64,000 bases of DNA from Candidatus Gastranaerophilales bacterium (GTDB taxonomy: Bacteria > Cyanobacteriota > Vampirovibrionia > Gastranaerophilales > Gastranaerophilaceae): contig CALVAY010000007.1 of assembly GCA_944325665.1 (NCBI GenBank), forward strand, positions 1 through 64,000. The letters are read 5' to 3'. A program made the translations under genes and the position numbers. The notes below the pieces were generated by a model. That model saw nothing but the letters and a program-made list of their open reading frames with translations, made no database searches and was not told the DNA's origin. Positions 52,839 to 61,143 of the stretch are shown here, piece after piece. Numbering within the stretch: the first letter of the stretch is position 1; each line of letters starts with the position of its first letter.

Positions 52839-53808
52839 CAATTTTAACTCCTTTTAAAATCATATTTTCATAAGGTGTAACCTTGCATTTAGAGCTAAAT
52901 TCAGCCCCATGCACGGTGTAGGTTTTATCTAAATCAAACTTATTTTTCCCTTTAATTTCCGCTCCTAAAATTTTAGCTGGGTTGTATGACATTAATTCAA
53001 GGGTTTTTTCAAGTCCAAACTGTGCAAAAGTCAGTGAAAATGCCGTTTCAAGTCCCGTTATTCCGTTTGGAGATTTATCATAAGGCAACAATTTTTCTTC
53101 GTTACCGTGAGGAGCGTGGTCGGTTGAAAGAACATCTATTGTGCCGTCTTTAACCGAGTCAATTACAAAAAGCCTGTCAGACTCTTCGCCAAGCGGAGGA
53201 TTCATCTTGAAAACGCCTGTGTCGGTTACGTTTTCCTTTGTAAAGGTAAAATAATGCGGTGCAGTTTCACAGGTAATTTTTAACCCGCGGGCTTTTGCCG
53301 CTTTTATTGCCTCAAGTGTAGATTTTTTTGAAATGTGGCAAAAGTGCAAGCGTGGTGAAAAGCCTTCTCTTGTAAGCTCTTCAAAAATTTGAATTTGCCA
53401 AATTGCTTCCTTTGTTTCATCCTCAAGGTGCGAGAGAATTAATTTTTCGCTTTTTAAGGCGTTATAGAAAACACTGTGGTTTAAAATCGGCAACCCGTCG
53501 TTTGAAAAAGCTTTCGCACCGGCGTTTGAAAGGGTTTCAAAATCTACCAATTCTTCGGAATTTAAATTTTTAGTAACCGCACACACGGGATAAAGCTTGC
53601 AAGAGTAGCCTTTTGACTTTTCAAGAATATAGTTTAGGGTGTTTAAATTATCACAAACAGGTTTTGTGTTCGGCATTGTGCAAACAATTTCATATCCTGC
53701 TTTTTGGGCTGATTTTAAACCTGTTTCAATGGTTTCTTTGTATTCAAACCCCGGTTCTCTAAAGTGAACATGCATATCTATAAAAGCAGGTATTTCAACT
53801 ATTTTCAC
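52831..53808 (-). CDS. pyrC: Dihydroorotase
   Basis: A 325-residue amidohydrolase closing carbamoyl-aspartate to dihydroorotate. It has 'AFIDMHVHFREPGFEYKETIETG' (metal His pair and substrate Arg), 'HFCHISKKSTLEAI' and 'VLSTDHAPH' (third metal block). The N-terminus is short; the protein begins almost directly at the first metal motif, which is compact for a dihydroorotase. The start is GTG, overlapping the pyrB stop as GTGA, with GAGGGGG as SD. Confidence 0.95.
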   Translation of the reverse strand: MKIVEIPAFIDMHVHFREPGFEYKETIETGLKSAQKAGYEIVCTMPNTKPVCDNLNTLNYILEKSKGYSCKLYPVCAVTKNLNSEELVDFETLSNAGAKAFSNDGLPILNHSVFYNALKSEKLILSHLEDETKEAIWQIQIFEELTREGFSPRLHFCHISKKSTLEAIKAAKARGLKITCETAPHYFTFTKENVTDTGVFKMNPPLGEESDRLFVIDSVKDGTIDVLSTDHAPHGNEEKLLPYDKSPNGITGLETAFSLTFAQFGLEKTLELMSYNPAKILGAEIKGKNKFDLDKTYTVHGAEFSSKCKVTPYENMILKGVKIDD

Positions 53809-54704
53809 CTTTGAACCCCCTCAAAAATCAAGTCCAATACCGCCATTCTTATAAATACTCCGTTTCTTGGCTGCTCGATTATGATTTCCCCTCTTTTTGA
53901 ATCTATTAGCGAGCTTGAAATTTCAACATCTCTGTTAACAGGCCCGGGGTGCATTAAAATTGCCTTTTCGGGCAGATTTTTTTCATTTATCTGATAGTCG
54001 TTAATGTACTGGGCATAAGGAATTTTGGTATCGATTCTCTCCTTTTGAATTCTAAGCCCCATAACCGCATCCGCATCTTTAAGAGCTTCCTCTAAATTTG
54101 CTTCATAGCTGGCATTTTCAAGCGACCAGTCCTCAAAATAGCTGGGGCAGCAGCAAACAACATTTGCATTAAACCTCGATAACAGCTCTATATTTGACTT
54201 TGCTACTCTTGAGTGAATTACATCCCCGACTATAACAATTTTTTTGCCTTCAAGCGAACCTAGGTGCTTGGTTAAGGTGTAAAAGTCAAGCAAAGCTTGG
54301 GTAGGATGAGATTTTTTGCCTTCTCCGGCATTGATTAGCGAGAGGTTATACGCATAAGATTTTTTTGAGAGATTTTCAATAAAACCTTCCTGAGAGTGCC
54401 TTATAACGGCAATATCGCACCCGATTGCATTTAGGTTATTTAAAGTATCAAAAATACCCTCGCCCTTTAGGAGCGAGGATTTTTGAACTTCAAAGTTAAA
54501 AACGTCAAAGCCGAGTTTTCTTGAAGCCATTTCAAAAGAAAACCTTGTGCGAGTTGAGTTTTCAAAAAACAACAGGGCGACAGAGCCTCTGTTTTTGCGT
54601 TTTTGAGTACCCAAAACCACGTTTTTTTCGTAGTATTTTGCAAGCTCGACTATTTGCAAAATCTCATCGTTTGATAAACTTTTTATGTCTAATAAATGCT
54701 GCAT
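53805..54704 (-). CDS. pyrB: Aspartate carbamoyltransferase, catalytic chain
   Basis: A 299-residue ATCase catalytic subunit. The carbamoyl-phosphate loop is 'FFENSTRTRFSFEMASRKLG', the second-subunit loop Ser/Lys lies in 'QKSSLLKGE', and 'HPTQALLDFYTL' and 'MHPGPVNRDVE' bind substrates. No pyrI regulatory chain is present, so feedback control may differ from E. coli. It abuts pyrE without a gap. Confidence 0.96.
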   Translation of the reverse strand: MQHLLDIKSLSNDEILQIVELAKYYEKNVVLGTQKRKNRGSVALLFFENSTRTRFSFEMASRKLGFDVFNFEVQKSSLLKGEGIFDTLNNLNAIGCDIAVIRHSQEGFIENLSKKSYAYNLSLINAGEGKKSHPTQALLDFYTLTKHLGSLEGKKIVIVGDVIHSRVAKSNIELLSRFNANVVCCCPSYFEDWSLENASYEANLEEALKDADAVMGLRIQKERIDTKIPYAQYINDYQINEKNLPEKAILMHPGPVNRDVEISSSLIDSKRGEIIIEQPRNGVFIRMAVLDLIFEGVQR

Positions 54705-55280
54705 TTACTTGCCTGTTCTGCTTCCCGGTTTTGTGATTTCTATTCCAAGCTTGCACAAAGGGCATTCTTCAGGGGTATATGTAATCGGGTCAACCTGAAG
54801 AAGCGATGTGATGTGCAATTTATCACTTAATTTGCCTGCCGACCTATCTACGATACAAGCCACGCCTGCAACTTGAATTTCATATTCGTTTATTGCTTCA
54901 ATTGTTTCAAAAATTGTTCTTGCCGTTGTAATTACATCTTCAACAATTAAAACTCTTTCGCCTTTTTTTAGCCTATAGCCGCGTCTTAGCTGCATTTCGC
55001 CGTCTTTTCTTTCGACAAAAAGATTTCTCTTATCTGTGGCTGCCGCAACTTCATAACCAAAAATTACCGCACCGATTGCAGGAGAAATAACCGTGTCAAA
55101 CTCAAGCCCCTTAAGCTTTTTTGCCAACTCTTGAGCAAGAGTTTTAACAACAGGCGGATACTGGTACAACTTTGCACATTGAAAATAAGTATCCGAGTGA
55201 AGCCCCGAGGTCAAACAAAAATGCCCGTTTAAAAGTCCATCGAAGTCCATTAAAAGCTGTTTTACATCAACATCTGACAT
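54705..55280 (-). CDS. pyrE: Orotate phosphoribosyltransferase
   Basis: A 191-residue type I phosphoribosyltransferase. 'HFCLTSGLHSDTYFQCAKLYQYP' is the orotate hood, 'AIGAVIFGYEVAAATD' follows, and 'ERVLIVEDVITTARTIFE' is the PRPP motif. It couples orotate to PRPP, giving OMP. The C-terminus has 'CPLCKLG', a Cys pair. The start overlaps the pyrD stop by one base (TAATG) with AAAGGAG as SD. Confidence 0.96.
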   Translation of the reverse strand: MSDVDVKQLLMDFDGLLNGHFCLTSGLHSDTYFQCAKLYQYPPVVKTLAQELAKKLKGLEFDTVISPAIGAVIFGYEVAAATDKRNLFVERKDGEMQLRRGYRLKKGERVLIVEDVITTARTIFETIEAINEYEIQVAGVACIVDRSAGKLSDKLHITSLLQVDPITYTPEECPLCKLGIEITKPGSRTGK

Positions 55281-56191
55281 TATTTAATCTCCTTTATCGC
55301 TGTTTTCAATTCAATAAAATCTTTAAAGCCGTTTTTGCAAATAAATTCTTCAAGTTCACAAACAAGATTAACCGCACAATTAGGCTCGGTGAAATTTTGC
55401 GTGCCGATTTGGAAAAAGTCAGCACCCGCACTTATAAATTCAAAAATATCATACAAGGTAGAAATTCCGCCCATAGCGATAATCGGCAAGTCGCAAACCT
55501 GTCTTATTCTCTTTACTTGAGCAAGTGCAACAGGTTTTATACATTTGCCCGAAAGTCCGCCCTGCACCTCTTTTTTGTAAAATTTTCCGTTTATAAAATC
55601 AAGTTTAATTCCAAGCCCCTTAAGAGTATTAATTGCGCTAATCGCGTCTGCCCCCGCGTCTTTTACCGCAATGGCTAAATCCTCAATTCTTGTAACATTT
55701 GGGGTTAATTTTACAATTAAGCAGCCTTTATAATTTTTTCTTACACCCAAAACAAGCTCATAGAGTGCATTTTTATCCACACCGAACTCAAGACAGCCTT
55801 CTTTTACGTTCGGACAGGAAACATTTAGCTCAATTGCCTCAATATTGTTATCATTTGCAATTTCAGCCATTTTAAAATAATCTTCAAAACAACTTCCTGC
55901 AACGTTTAAGATAAAATTGATATTTTTCTTTTTTAAAATCGGCAATTTATTTTCCAAAAAGCTCTCAATACCAATATTTTCAAGACCGATTCGATTTATC
56001 ATTCCGCAATCGGTTTCAAAAATTCTATCTCCGCTGTTACCCGGCCTTGGCTCAAGGGTCATCCCTTTTGTAACAATAGCACCGATTTTAGATACATCAC
56101 AAAAATCTTCAAACTCGTCAGCATAGCCAAAAGTACCTGAGGCAGTGATGATTGGATTATTCAATTTAAAATTTGCTATTTTTAATTCCAT
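55280..56191 (-). CDS. pyrD: Dihydroorotate dehydrogenase, class 1B catalytic subunit
   Basis: A 303-residue FMN barrel oxidising dihydroorotate to orotate. 'NPIITASGTFGYADEF' begins the barrel, 'ELNVSCPNVKEGCLEFG' holds the class 1 catalytic Cys region, and 'VQGGLSGKCIKPVAL' and 'IAMGGISTLYDIFEFISAGADFFQIGT' form the FMN-phosphate site. Class 1B is inferred from the adjacent pyrK, with which it overlaps by 10 bp. Such enzymes use NAD+. Confidence 0.96.
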   Translation of the reverse strand: MELKIANFKLNNPIITASGTFGYADEFEDFCDVSKIGAIVTKGMTLEPRPGNSGDRIFETDCGMINRIGLENIGIESFLENKLPILKKKNINFILNVAGSCFEDYFKMAEIANDNNIEAIELNVSCPNVKEGCLEFGVDKNALYELVLGVRKNYKGCLIVKLTPNVTRIEDLAIAVKDAGADAISAINTLKGLGIKLDFINGKFYKKEVQGGLSGKCIKPVALAQVKRIRQVCDLPIIAMGGISTLYDIFEFISAGADFFQIGTQNFTEPNCAVNLVCELEEFICKNGFKDFIELKTAIKEIK

Positions 56192-56898
56192 ACAACCTCG
56201 CTACCTAAAAACACAGGGCCGTCGTGGCAAATTGTTGCATTTTGCACTTTGCCGTCTTTTTGAATTTGAATAACGCAGCCCCTGCATACACCGATTTGAC
56301 AGGCAAAAACCTTCTCCATTGCAACTTGAGCTTCAATGTTATACTTTTGTGCAAGCTCGGAAATTAATTTTAAAACTATATGAGGCCCGCAGCTGCATAT
56401 AACATCAGGCTTAAATTTTTCGATTAATTCGGGCAAATAATCAACGACGCTTCCGCCAACAACGGTTTTATCAGAGCCTTCAATTACTTCGTCATCATCC
56501 TTAAAACCGCTTATCAGAAAGCTTTGCACATTCTTTTTATTAAGCTCGTCTTTTAAAAATAAAACGGGTGCAATTCCAATTCCCGCACCGACAAGAAGCA
56601 CTCTTTTATTTTCAACTCTAAAGCCTTGACCCAGTGGCCCTAAAAAGTCAATATTATCGCCTATTTTAAGCGATTTAATATAATTTGTGCCTTCACCTTT
56701 TAACTTAAAAAATACTTCAATTACGCCGTCTTTGTAACCTCTTATGCTAAAAGGTCTGCGAAGTGTTTTTGGCGGACACAAGATTGAAATAAACTGCCCT
56801 GCAAAGGCATTTTTCACATTCGATTGAATTTCAATCTTAAAAGTATCCTTCGCAATTTTTTCTATATTTTTAACTGTACCTTTTTGTATCTTTTCCAT
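56182..56898 (-). CDS. pyrK: Dihydroorotate dehydrogenase electron-transfer subunit
   Basis: About 238 residues from the ATG at 56898 (GGGA just upstream); the GTG at 56907 lies inside the T-run of the hairpin and is less likely. FAD is bound by 'RRPFSIRGYKDG' and NAD by 'RVLLVGAGIGIAPVLFLKDEL'. The C-terminal cysteines 'CQIGVCRGCVIQ' and 'ATICHDGPVF' ligate a [2Fe-2S] cluster. It passes electrons from PyrD to NAD+. It is the first gene of the pyr operon. Confidence 0.93.
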   Translation of the reverse strand: MEKIQKGTVKNIEKIAKDTFKIEIQSNVKNAFAGQFISILCPPKTLRRPFSIRGYKDGVIEVFFKLKGEGTNYIKSLKIGDNIDFLGPLGQGFRVENKRVLLVGAGIGIAPVLFLKDELNKKNVQSFLISGFKDDDEVIEGSDKTVVGGSVVDYLPELIEKFKPDVICSCGPHIVLKLISELAQKYNIEAQVAMEKVFACQIGVCRGCVIQIQKDGKVQNATICHDGPVFLGSEVVWN

Positions 56899-56907
56899 TT
56901 TTCCCAC

Positions 56908-56935
56908 AAAAAAAGAAAGGCAAAAACCTTTCTTT
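56908..56935 (-). terminator. Attenuator-like terminator in the pyr leader
   Basis: On the minus strand AGAAAGG-TTTTTG-CCTTTCT is followed by a run of T. It lies between the predicted pyr promoter and pyrK, so it can only act on the pyr transcript; no upstream gene on this strand needs ending here. Confidence 0.72.
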
Positions 56936-56974
56936 TTATCTTATATATTCAAATTTTGACATTTTTATGTTCAT
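56936..56974 (-). CDS. Probable pyr leader peptide (12 residues)
   Basis: The frame encodes MNIKMSKFEYIR-stop. AAAGGAAAG, about 7 nt before the ATG, can serve as a Shine-Dalgarno. The stop is directly before the attenuator hairpin. Its position between promoter and terminator matches known attenuation leaders. Translation is not proven. Confidence 0.5.
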   Translation of the reverse strand: MNIKMSKFEYIR

Positions 56975-56996
56975 CAAAATACTTTCCTTTGAATTG

Positions 56997-57026
56997 ATTA
57001 TAACCCAAATAAAAATAAATTGTGAA
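56997..57026 (-). promoter_or_regulatory. pyr operon promoter
   Basis: On the minus strand TTCACA (57021-57026), an 18-bp spacer and TATAAT (56997-57002). The predicted start near 56990 gives a leader of about 90 nt before pyrK. Confidence 0.65.
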
Positions 57027-57127
57027 ACGAATGTAAACATATGTAACAAACAAAACAAAAAATCTAAACCTTTTAAAAAACAGGTCGATAAATAAAACAT
57101 AAGAACAATGGAGTAGAAAGACACAAA

Positions 57128-57631
57128 ATGAGTGTTAATGGACTTGGACTAAATCAAAACTTATTCGCAGGCATCGACAGCGTAAACGCACAAAAAGTTT
57201 CAGGTGAAATTTTATCTCGTGCAGCAGAAAAAACAGTTGACTTAAACAAAGTTGACCTTTCTCAATTCAGACGTCCAACTCTTGGTGTTGACCTTTACAG
57301 CCAAAAAACAAGCATCGACTTACAAAGACAAATTGCTATCGCTCAATCAGGTATCAACACTCAAAACATCAACACATCTTTCTTAAACGCTCAAGCAGCA
57401 ACTGCTCTTTACGGTGCTAATGTTGCAAAAAACGTTGAAGGCAAATTATTTGTTCCAACAAACTCAGCTGAAGTTGAAACAGTTAAAGTTGTTGAACCTC
57501 AAAGTCAAAAAATAGATTTATACCAAATCGCAAACCTTAACAAAGACGCTAAAGGTTCAAACCCATTCGCATACCAAAACCAACAATCAAGCGAAAAATC
57601 AGAAAAAGAACCCTTGAACATTTTCGCTTAA
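57128..57631 (+). CDS. Unknown protein with highly expressed codon use
   Basis: A 167-residue protein I cannot identify. The N-terminus is MSVNGLGLNQNLFAGIDSVN, without a signal peptide. The middle has 'SIDLQRQIAIAQSGINTQNINTSFLNAQAATALYGANVAKNV', Ala/Asn/Gln-rich and likely helical. The tail is Ser/Gln/Lys-rich. Codons are strongly biased to GCT, GTT, CGT and AAC, like pckA and ppdK here, suggesting an abundant product. SD AATGGAG. It is divergent from the pyr operon and ends at a terminator. Confidence 0.78.
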   Translation: MSVNGLGLNQNLFAGIDSVNAQKVSGEILSRAAEKTVDLNKVDLSQFRRPTLGVDLYSQKTSIDLQRQIAIAQSGINTQNINTSFLNAQAATALYGANVAKNVEGKLFVPTNSAEVETVKVVEPQSQKIDLYQIANLNKDAKGSNPFAYQNQQSSEKSEKEPLNIFA

Positions 57632-57681
57632 TTTAAAACAAGTTACTCTTATTATTCTCCTCCTCTATTGTTCTAATTTTC

Positions 57682-57711
57682 AGGCGTATCTTTGTTAAGT
57701 TACGCCTTTTA
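57682..57711 (+). terminator. Terminator after the unknown gene
   Basis: AGGCGTA pairs with TACGCCT around a 12-nt loop, followed by TTT-ATTTTA. Confidence 0.72.
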
Positions 57712-57789
57712 TTTTAATATTTTTGAAGTATTCGCATACATAGACAATATGGTAATATTAGTTTCAAGTAGCGATGAAAGGATTAAATA

Positions 57790-58677
57790 ATGAAAAAAGG
57801 AGGCTTTACTCTTGCAGAGGTGTTGATTACTCTGGCTTTAATCGGAGTTGTTGCGGCAATTACTATCCCAAGTGTAATTGTCAAAACAAAAAAACAAGAG
57901 TATATTACCGGCTATAAAAAAGCAATTTCTGTGCTTAATTCAGCCATTGGGGTCGGCATTTCCAAAGACAAAATGAGTCCTGCCAACACCGAAAACTCTT
58001 ACGAATTAGCTCAATTTTTTATCAGAAACATGAATGTCGTAAAAGTAGGTTACAGCGAAGGAAACCTTTCTATGCTAAACAAGCCCAATGCGGCATTTGC
58101 AGGAACATCAGGCATAGGCTTGGTAGGTTCGGGCAGGAATGTTTTCTATACGGCAGACGGATTCAGATACACAATTCCTGACGGACAATACGGTTGTTCC
58201 GGTGATTATACGCCAATACTAAAGCTCATTGGCTTTATAAATGATTACATCGGCATAATTGAAGAAGTTTATAACAGAGACACAGCGCCAAGCGAAGAAG
58301 AAATGAAAGCCTATGAAGAACAAATGCAAGGCAAAATGGAAGGCTTAGAAAAACTTATGACAGGCTCTTCCGTTCCTCTACGTCCTTGCATAATATTGGT
58401 TGATGTCAACGGAGATAAAGGACCAACTAACCCCGACACACCATATTTAAGCAATATTGAAGACCCGTTTGAATATGATTTTTCTGAAATTTCTGATGTA
58501 TTCCCTGTTTTGGTAATGGACAGAGGTGCGTATCCTATGCCCGGTATAGGCGGAGGTACTGAAGCTTTAACAGGCAGTAAAGACCCTCTTGATATAAACG
58601 AAATTTTAAGAAAAATAAAAGAAATCACTGAAAACCCACCGGATTGGGCACAGGGCGACTCTTCATCCGGCAAATAA
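57790..58677 (+). CDS. Prepilin-type protein (type IV pilin / pseudopilin)
   Basis: A 295-residue prepilin. The N-terminus MKKGG/FTLAEVLITLALIG is the class III signal, with the conserved Glu at +5 and a hydrophobic helix up to residue ~30. The mature domain contains 'FYTADGFRYTIPDGQYG' and 'PCIILVDVNGDKGPTNPDT', the common minor-pilin style 'DVNG..GPN' block. A Cys pair (~137 and ~201) may form a disulfide. The C-terminus is Pro/Gly-rich. It is exported and assembled by the type II/IV pilus system, none of whose core genes are in the window. Confidence 0.88.
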   Translation: MKKGGFTLAEVLITLALIGVVAAITIPSVIVKTKKQEYITGYKKAISVLNSAIGVGISKDKMSPANTENSYELAQFFIRNMNVVKVGYSEGNLSMLNKPNAAFAGTSGIGLVGSGRNVFYTADGFRYTIPDGQYGCSGDYTPILKLIGFINDYIGIIEEVYNRDTAPSEEEMKAYEEQMQGKMEGLEKLMTGSSVPLRPCIILVDVNGDKGPTNPDTPYLSNIEDPFEYDFSEISDVFPVLVMDRGAYPMPGIGGGTEALTGSKDPLDINEILRKIKEITENPPDWAQGDSSSGK

Positions 58678-58691
58678 AGTTAACATAAATT

Positions 58692-58718
58692 AAAACCCCT
58701 TAAAAAGGGGTTTTAATT
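58692..58718. terminator. Bidirectional terminator, prepilin / GH13-like
   Basis: AAAACCCCTT with AAGGGGTTTT (a stem of about 9-10 bp) and T-rich tails on both strands, between convergent genes. Confidence 0.88.
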
Positions 58719-60923
58719 TTATTTAACTAATTTATAAACCTTAAACTCAGACGGCTGAAGAATTTCAAAGGTAATTGAACCTTTTATTTCTTCATCAAGC
58801 GGAATTTCTCTGAATTCACACTTTTGCATTTCGTCTAATTTAAAATCATAATAAGCGGTAAGTTTTTTGTTGTCTTTTAGTTTTATTGTTTTATTTAAAA
58901 CCGGCTTGCCTTTTTTGTTTACTCTTCTTGAATTTCCGTTAACGTCAGTTATCATAACTTTTTCAGTCGGAGCAAAGTAGTTTGCAACAACAAAAAGTGT
59001 TTCTTTCGGGTCTTTTTCGTTGAATACTTCCCAACAGCAGAAACCGTCTTCGCTTTGAACGTGTAAAATTGCTTTACCGTAGGATAAAATTTTGCTGTGT
59101 TGAGCAAAATAGTTAATTGCATTGAATTTTTCCCAGAAACTCCAGTTGTTGTTTCTAATCATCGAAACTTCTTTTCCGATAATTCTTTCTATGCCTGTTT
59201 TTGTAAAGCTTTCATCTCCGTCAACAAAAAGAGTGGAGCGTTGTGCAAGTTTGCCTGCCGGTAAAAACTTATACTTAAACCATTTAAACAATGCGCCCTC
59301 TTCACCCAGCTGAGCTGGGTATTGGTCAATATCACGAAATTCGCCGTCTTGATTGTTATAAGCTTTTAGAATAGAAAGCGGATTTGTTTTTGAATTTTTA
59401 GCGTTATAAATTTCAAGACGCATATTATCGTTTATAATTTGCTCGGGGGTTTTAATATATTGGCTTACAATATCATCGCCCCAGAGTAAATCAAAATTCA
59501 TATCTTTGTGATATTCCTTAAAATATCCGTCCCAGAGCATATATTCAGCCAAAGTTGCAAAGTATGGAACTTGTTTTTTAATGTTTGAGTTCATTTTGCC
59601 CAAAACTTTGTAAGGAGCTCTGTAACTAATCGGCATTGAACCTTTTTGCGAAACTTCATCCACTATGTGGTCAATGTGATCTACTCTAAAACCGTCAAAA
59701 TTATACTCTTTTTGAAGATTTTGAGTATATTCAAGGAAGAAATCAACAACTTTGTGATTAAATTTATTCTTTTCAAAATAAACAAAGTAATAAGGTGTTT
59801 GACAGTCTAAGTTTGCAAAATGAGTAACATCTTCACCTTTAAAGTTGTAGTGTTTAAAAGTAGGATAATCGCCTGATTTGTGCATTTTATCATAAATCGG
59901 CACACCCGCAGAGCACCAAGCCCCGCCTGGCATAGTCCAAAGACCTTCTTTTGTAAGAGCTTTGATTATTTCTTCTTGAGAAACAATATCTTCTTCGCCT
60001 TTCGGTTTTTTACCGTTAACTTTTTCAATAATGTCTTCAACTCTTTTTACAAGTTCTTCTTGCTTATCTTTAAAAGACATTTTGTATGAAATTAAAATTT
60101 TGTATTCTTTTAAATCCTCATCATAAGTTTCAGACTTATTCGCCTTTAGAGCTTTTTTAAATTCGCTGATTTGTTTGTCCAACTCTTTTAAATCAAGCCA
60201 GCGTGCAACGTGTGGTTTTGTAAGGACGATTTTTGAAAATCTGCCTGTTTGAGGCAAAACATCGTAAATAACGGGATGACCCGCAAGTTGAGTTAAGGTG
60301 ATAAAAAATTGAACTTGTTTTTTTGCGTCTAAACCTAAAAATTTTGCAATTTTTTCATCTTCAAGATTTTTTGAAACATCTGAAGATTTTGGAAGATACG
60401 CACACTCAAACTCACGAGGGTGAAAAGGTATTAAATAAAGAGTTGAGGGCATAATATTAAGGTCTAAATTACCTCTGTCTAAAGAAAGTACAAAAGCAAG
60501 CCAGTCAATAAATTTGCCTGCTTTTTCGCTGTCTTTTCCAAGCCCTGCAAGGGAAAGAAGCTTAATATTGTGTCCTTCTTTTTTAAACCAATTCGAGTGT
60601 TTTACTTTTCTTCTTGCAAGTGCGGAAGGGTTAGAAAAAGAACCAAACTTTTCGCCGTCGTATGTGCCTTCGAGTTTTAATTTTTCACAAAAAGCAAAAA
60701 TAATCTCTGACGCACTTAACTCTTCTAAAGTCTTGTAGTGCGGATATGGCAGATAACCGTATTTTTGAATTGTCTTTGAAAGATACTCTTTTCTCTCATC
60801 TGAAATATCATTCACGCAATAAATTTCTTTTAACTTCGCAAACTGCAAGTTTAAATCAAAATCGGCTAAAAATTCACTGCCTTGTGCTTTTGGCTTAATC
60901 AAATTCAACACTTCATCCACCAT
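58719..60923 (-). CDS. Divergent GH13-like protein
   Basis: A 734-residue cytoplasmic protein with signs of a GH13 barrel: 'YNFDGFRVDHIDHIVDE' (~407-423, nucleophile Asp415 in the region II position) and 'YFATLAEYMLWDG' (~454-466, Glu460 in the region III position). 'AGHPVIYDVLPQTGRFS' (~214-230) may replace region I, but the usual DxxxNH is missing. No clear region IV His-Asp is found, and a coiled charged insert lies at ~245-315. The last ~90 residues look like a beta-sandwich. The weak SD (AGGAT) is 13 nt from the ATG. It may be a degenerate or new GH13 branch acting on glucan. Confidence 0.72.
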   Translation of the reverse strand: MVDEVLNLIKPKAQGSEFLADFDLNLQFAKLKEIYCVNDISDERKEYLSKTIQKYGYLPYPHYKTLEELSASEIIFAFCEKLKLEGTYDGEKFGSFSNPSALARRKVKHSNWFKKEGHNIKLLSLAGLGKDSEKAGKFIDWLAFVLSLDRGNLDLNIMPSTLYLIPFHPREFECAYLPKSSDVSKNLEDEKIAKFLGLDAKKQVQFFITLTQLAGHPVIYDVLPQTGRFSKIVLTKPHVARWLDLKELDKQISEFKKALKANKSETYDEDLKEYKILISYKMSFKDKQEELVKRVEDIIEKVNGKKPKGEEDIVSQEEIIKALTKEGLWTMPGGAWCSAGVPIYDKMHKSGDYPTFKHYNFKGEDVTHFANLDCQTPYYFVYFEKNKFNHKVVDFFLEYTQNLQKEYNFDGFRVDHIDHIVDEVSQKGSMPISYRAPYKVLGKMNSNIKKQVPYFATLAEYMLWDGYFKEYHKDMNFDLLWGDDIVSQYIKTPEQIINDNMRLEIYNAKNSKTNPLSILKAYNNQDGEFRDIDQYPAQLGEEGALFKWFKYKFLPAGKLAQRSTLFVDGDESFTKTGIERIIGKEVSMIRNNNWSFWEKFNAINYFAQHSKILSYGKAILHVQSEDGFCCWEVFNEKDPKETLFVVANYFAPTEKVMITDVNGNSRRVNKKGKPVLNKTIKLKDNKKLTAYYDFKLDEMQKCEFREIPLDEEIKGSITFEILQPSEFKVYKLVK

Positions 60924-61143
60924 TTCTTTTTTCTATCCTACGAGATATATACTAGCAAAAAATTTAAGCAATTTTAACGTCAGGTAAAGAATTGTAACAA
61001 CAAAATTTGTCAAATTACGCACTATATTTGAAAATTTTCAAAACAGTATGAATTAAAGCTTAATAAAGTGGCAAAATTTGACACTTTTGTATTAAAATGT
61101 CGTTGAAAAGGGTTATTTTGAAAGAGGGACGATTTTAGGGTTT

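Noticed and set aside
56975-57124. Longer 62-residue leader frame starting at 57124 on the minus strand
   Set aside because: It shares the stop of the leader peptide but starts upstream of the predicted pyr promoter, so it would not be on the transcript. The 12-codon version with its own SD is preferred.
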